42,630 nt of DNA from Bacillota bacterium (GTDB lineage: Bacteria; Bacillota; Proteinivoracia; UBA4975). Numbering within the stretch: position 1 is the first letter of the stretch; every line of letters starts with the position of its first letter. The translations under genes and the position numbers were made by a program. A model generated the notes under the pieces. It searched no databases. It was not told the origin of the DNA and was given only the letters and a program-made list of their open reading frames with translations. Shown one piece after another: positions 42,471 to 42,630 of this stretch. The DNA is taken from NCBI GenBank assembly GCA_012523545.1, contig JAAYIH010000024.1:1-42630 (forward strand), read 5' to 3'.

Positions 42471-42504
42471 ATAAAAGTCACTGTCCTGAAGCGGCGGAGA
42501 CAAG

Positions 42505-42519
42505 GGTTCTTTGAAAACT
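42505..42519 (+). promoter_or_regulatory. BoxA-like antitermination element in the rRNA leader
   Basis: GGTTCTTTGAAAACT resembles the boxA sequence of rRNA leaders and the CTTTGAAAACTGAAC element often seen in Firmicutes rRNA operons. It lies between the promoter and the 16S start, where Nus factors would bind the nascent RNA. Confidence 0.6.
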
Positions 42520-42581
42520 GAACAGTGATTAGAAGGGCACCAAGTTCAATTAGTTAATTTGAGTCACGAATCGGCTCTTGT

Positions 42582-42630
42582 TTTTTTGGAGAGTTTGATC
42601 CTGGCTCAGGACGAACGCTGGCGGCGTGCC
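42582..42630 (+). rRNA. rrs: 16S ribosomal RNA, 5' end (cut by window)
   Basis: GAGTTTGATCCTGGCTCAGG at 42591, followed by ACGAACGCTGGCGGCGTGCC, is the universally conserved 5' end of bacterial 16S rRNA. The mature 5' end is set near 42582 by comparison with Bacillus and may be a few bases off. The gene continues beyond the window. Confidence 0.97.

Overview
This is a chromosomal replication-origin region from an anaerobic, probably endospore-forming member of the Firmicutes (Clostridia; the gene set and order resemble Peptococcaceae/Moorella-type organisms). The reasons are the gene order rpsF-ssb-rpsR-rplI / noc-parA-parB / rsmG-mnmG-mnmE-jag-yidC-yidD-rnpA-rpmH | oriC | dnaA-dnaN-yaaA-recF-remB-gyrB-gyrA; the sporulation-linked genes yyaC and jag; a large Firmicutes-type SRP RNA with an Alu part; and a four-gene ferredoxin-dependent 2-oxoacid oxidoreductase. 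The genus is inferred, not proven.

Left arm (1-20455), almost all on the minus strand, reading away from the origin towards position 1: rpmH, rnpA, yidD, yidC, jag; mnmE, mnmG, rsmG; noc, parA, parB with a perfect parS site; a cysteine-desulfurase-like enzyme, a DUF554 membrane protein, a D-threonine-aldolase-like enzyme and an unrecognised 60-residue protein; DUF4446, an M23 peptidase and a bactofilin; yyaC (the only protein gene of this arm on the plus strand); a YkvI-type transporter; two small membrane proteins (one CvpA-like); DUF951; rpsF, ssb, rpsR, a MazG-like protein and rplI; five tRNAs (Lys, Glu, Asp, Phe, Thr); and a LysM-G5-M23 cell-wall peptidase.

Origin (about 20456-20801, plus the dnaA-dnaN spacer): several DnaA boxes on both strands upstream of dnaA, and further box-like sites plus an AT-rich stretch between dnaA and dnaN, as in bipartite Firmicutes origins.

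Right arm (20802-42630), all on the plus strand: dnaA to gyrA; a three-gene non-homologous end-joining operon (Ku, a free-standing ATP-dependent ligase and a free-standing LigD-type polymerase); an EF-G paralogue; tRNA-Ser, -Ser, -Arg, -Arg, tadA, tRNA-Ser, -Ser and the SRP RNA; dnaX, ybaB, recR and yaaL; a P-loop ATPase followed by the alpha, beta, gamma and delta subunits of a 2-oxoacid:ferredoxin oxidoreductase; and the promoter, leader and first bases of a 16S rRNA gene. Nearly every gene is co-directional with replication leaving the origin. I see no insertion sequence, prophage or CRISPR array. Most of the window is conserved core genome. The less routine parts are the split NHEJ operon, the tRNA-Arg(ACG)/tadA pairing, the ATPase ahead of the oxidoreductase, the M23/bactofilin pair and the unrecognised 60-residue protein.
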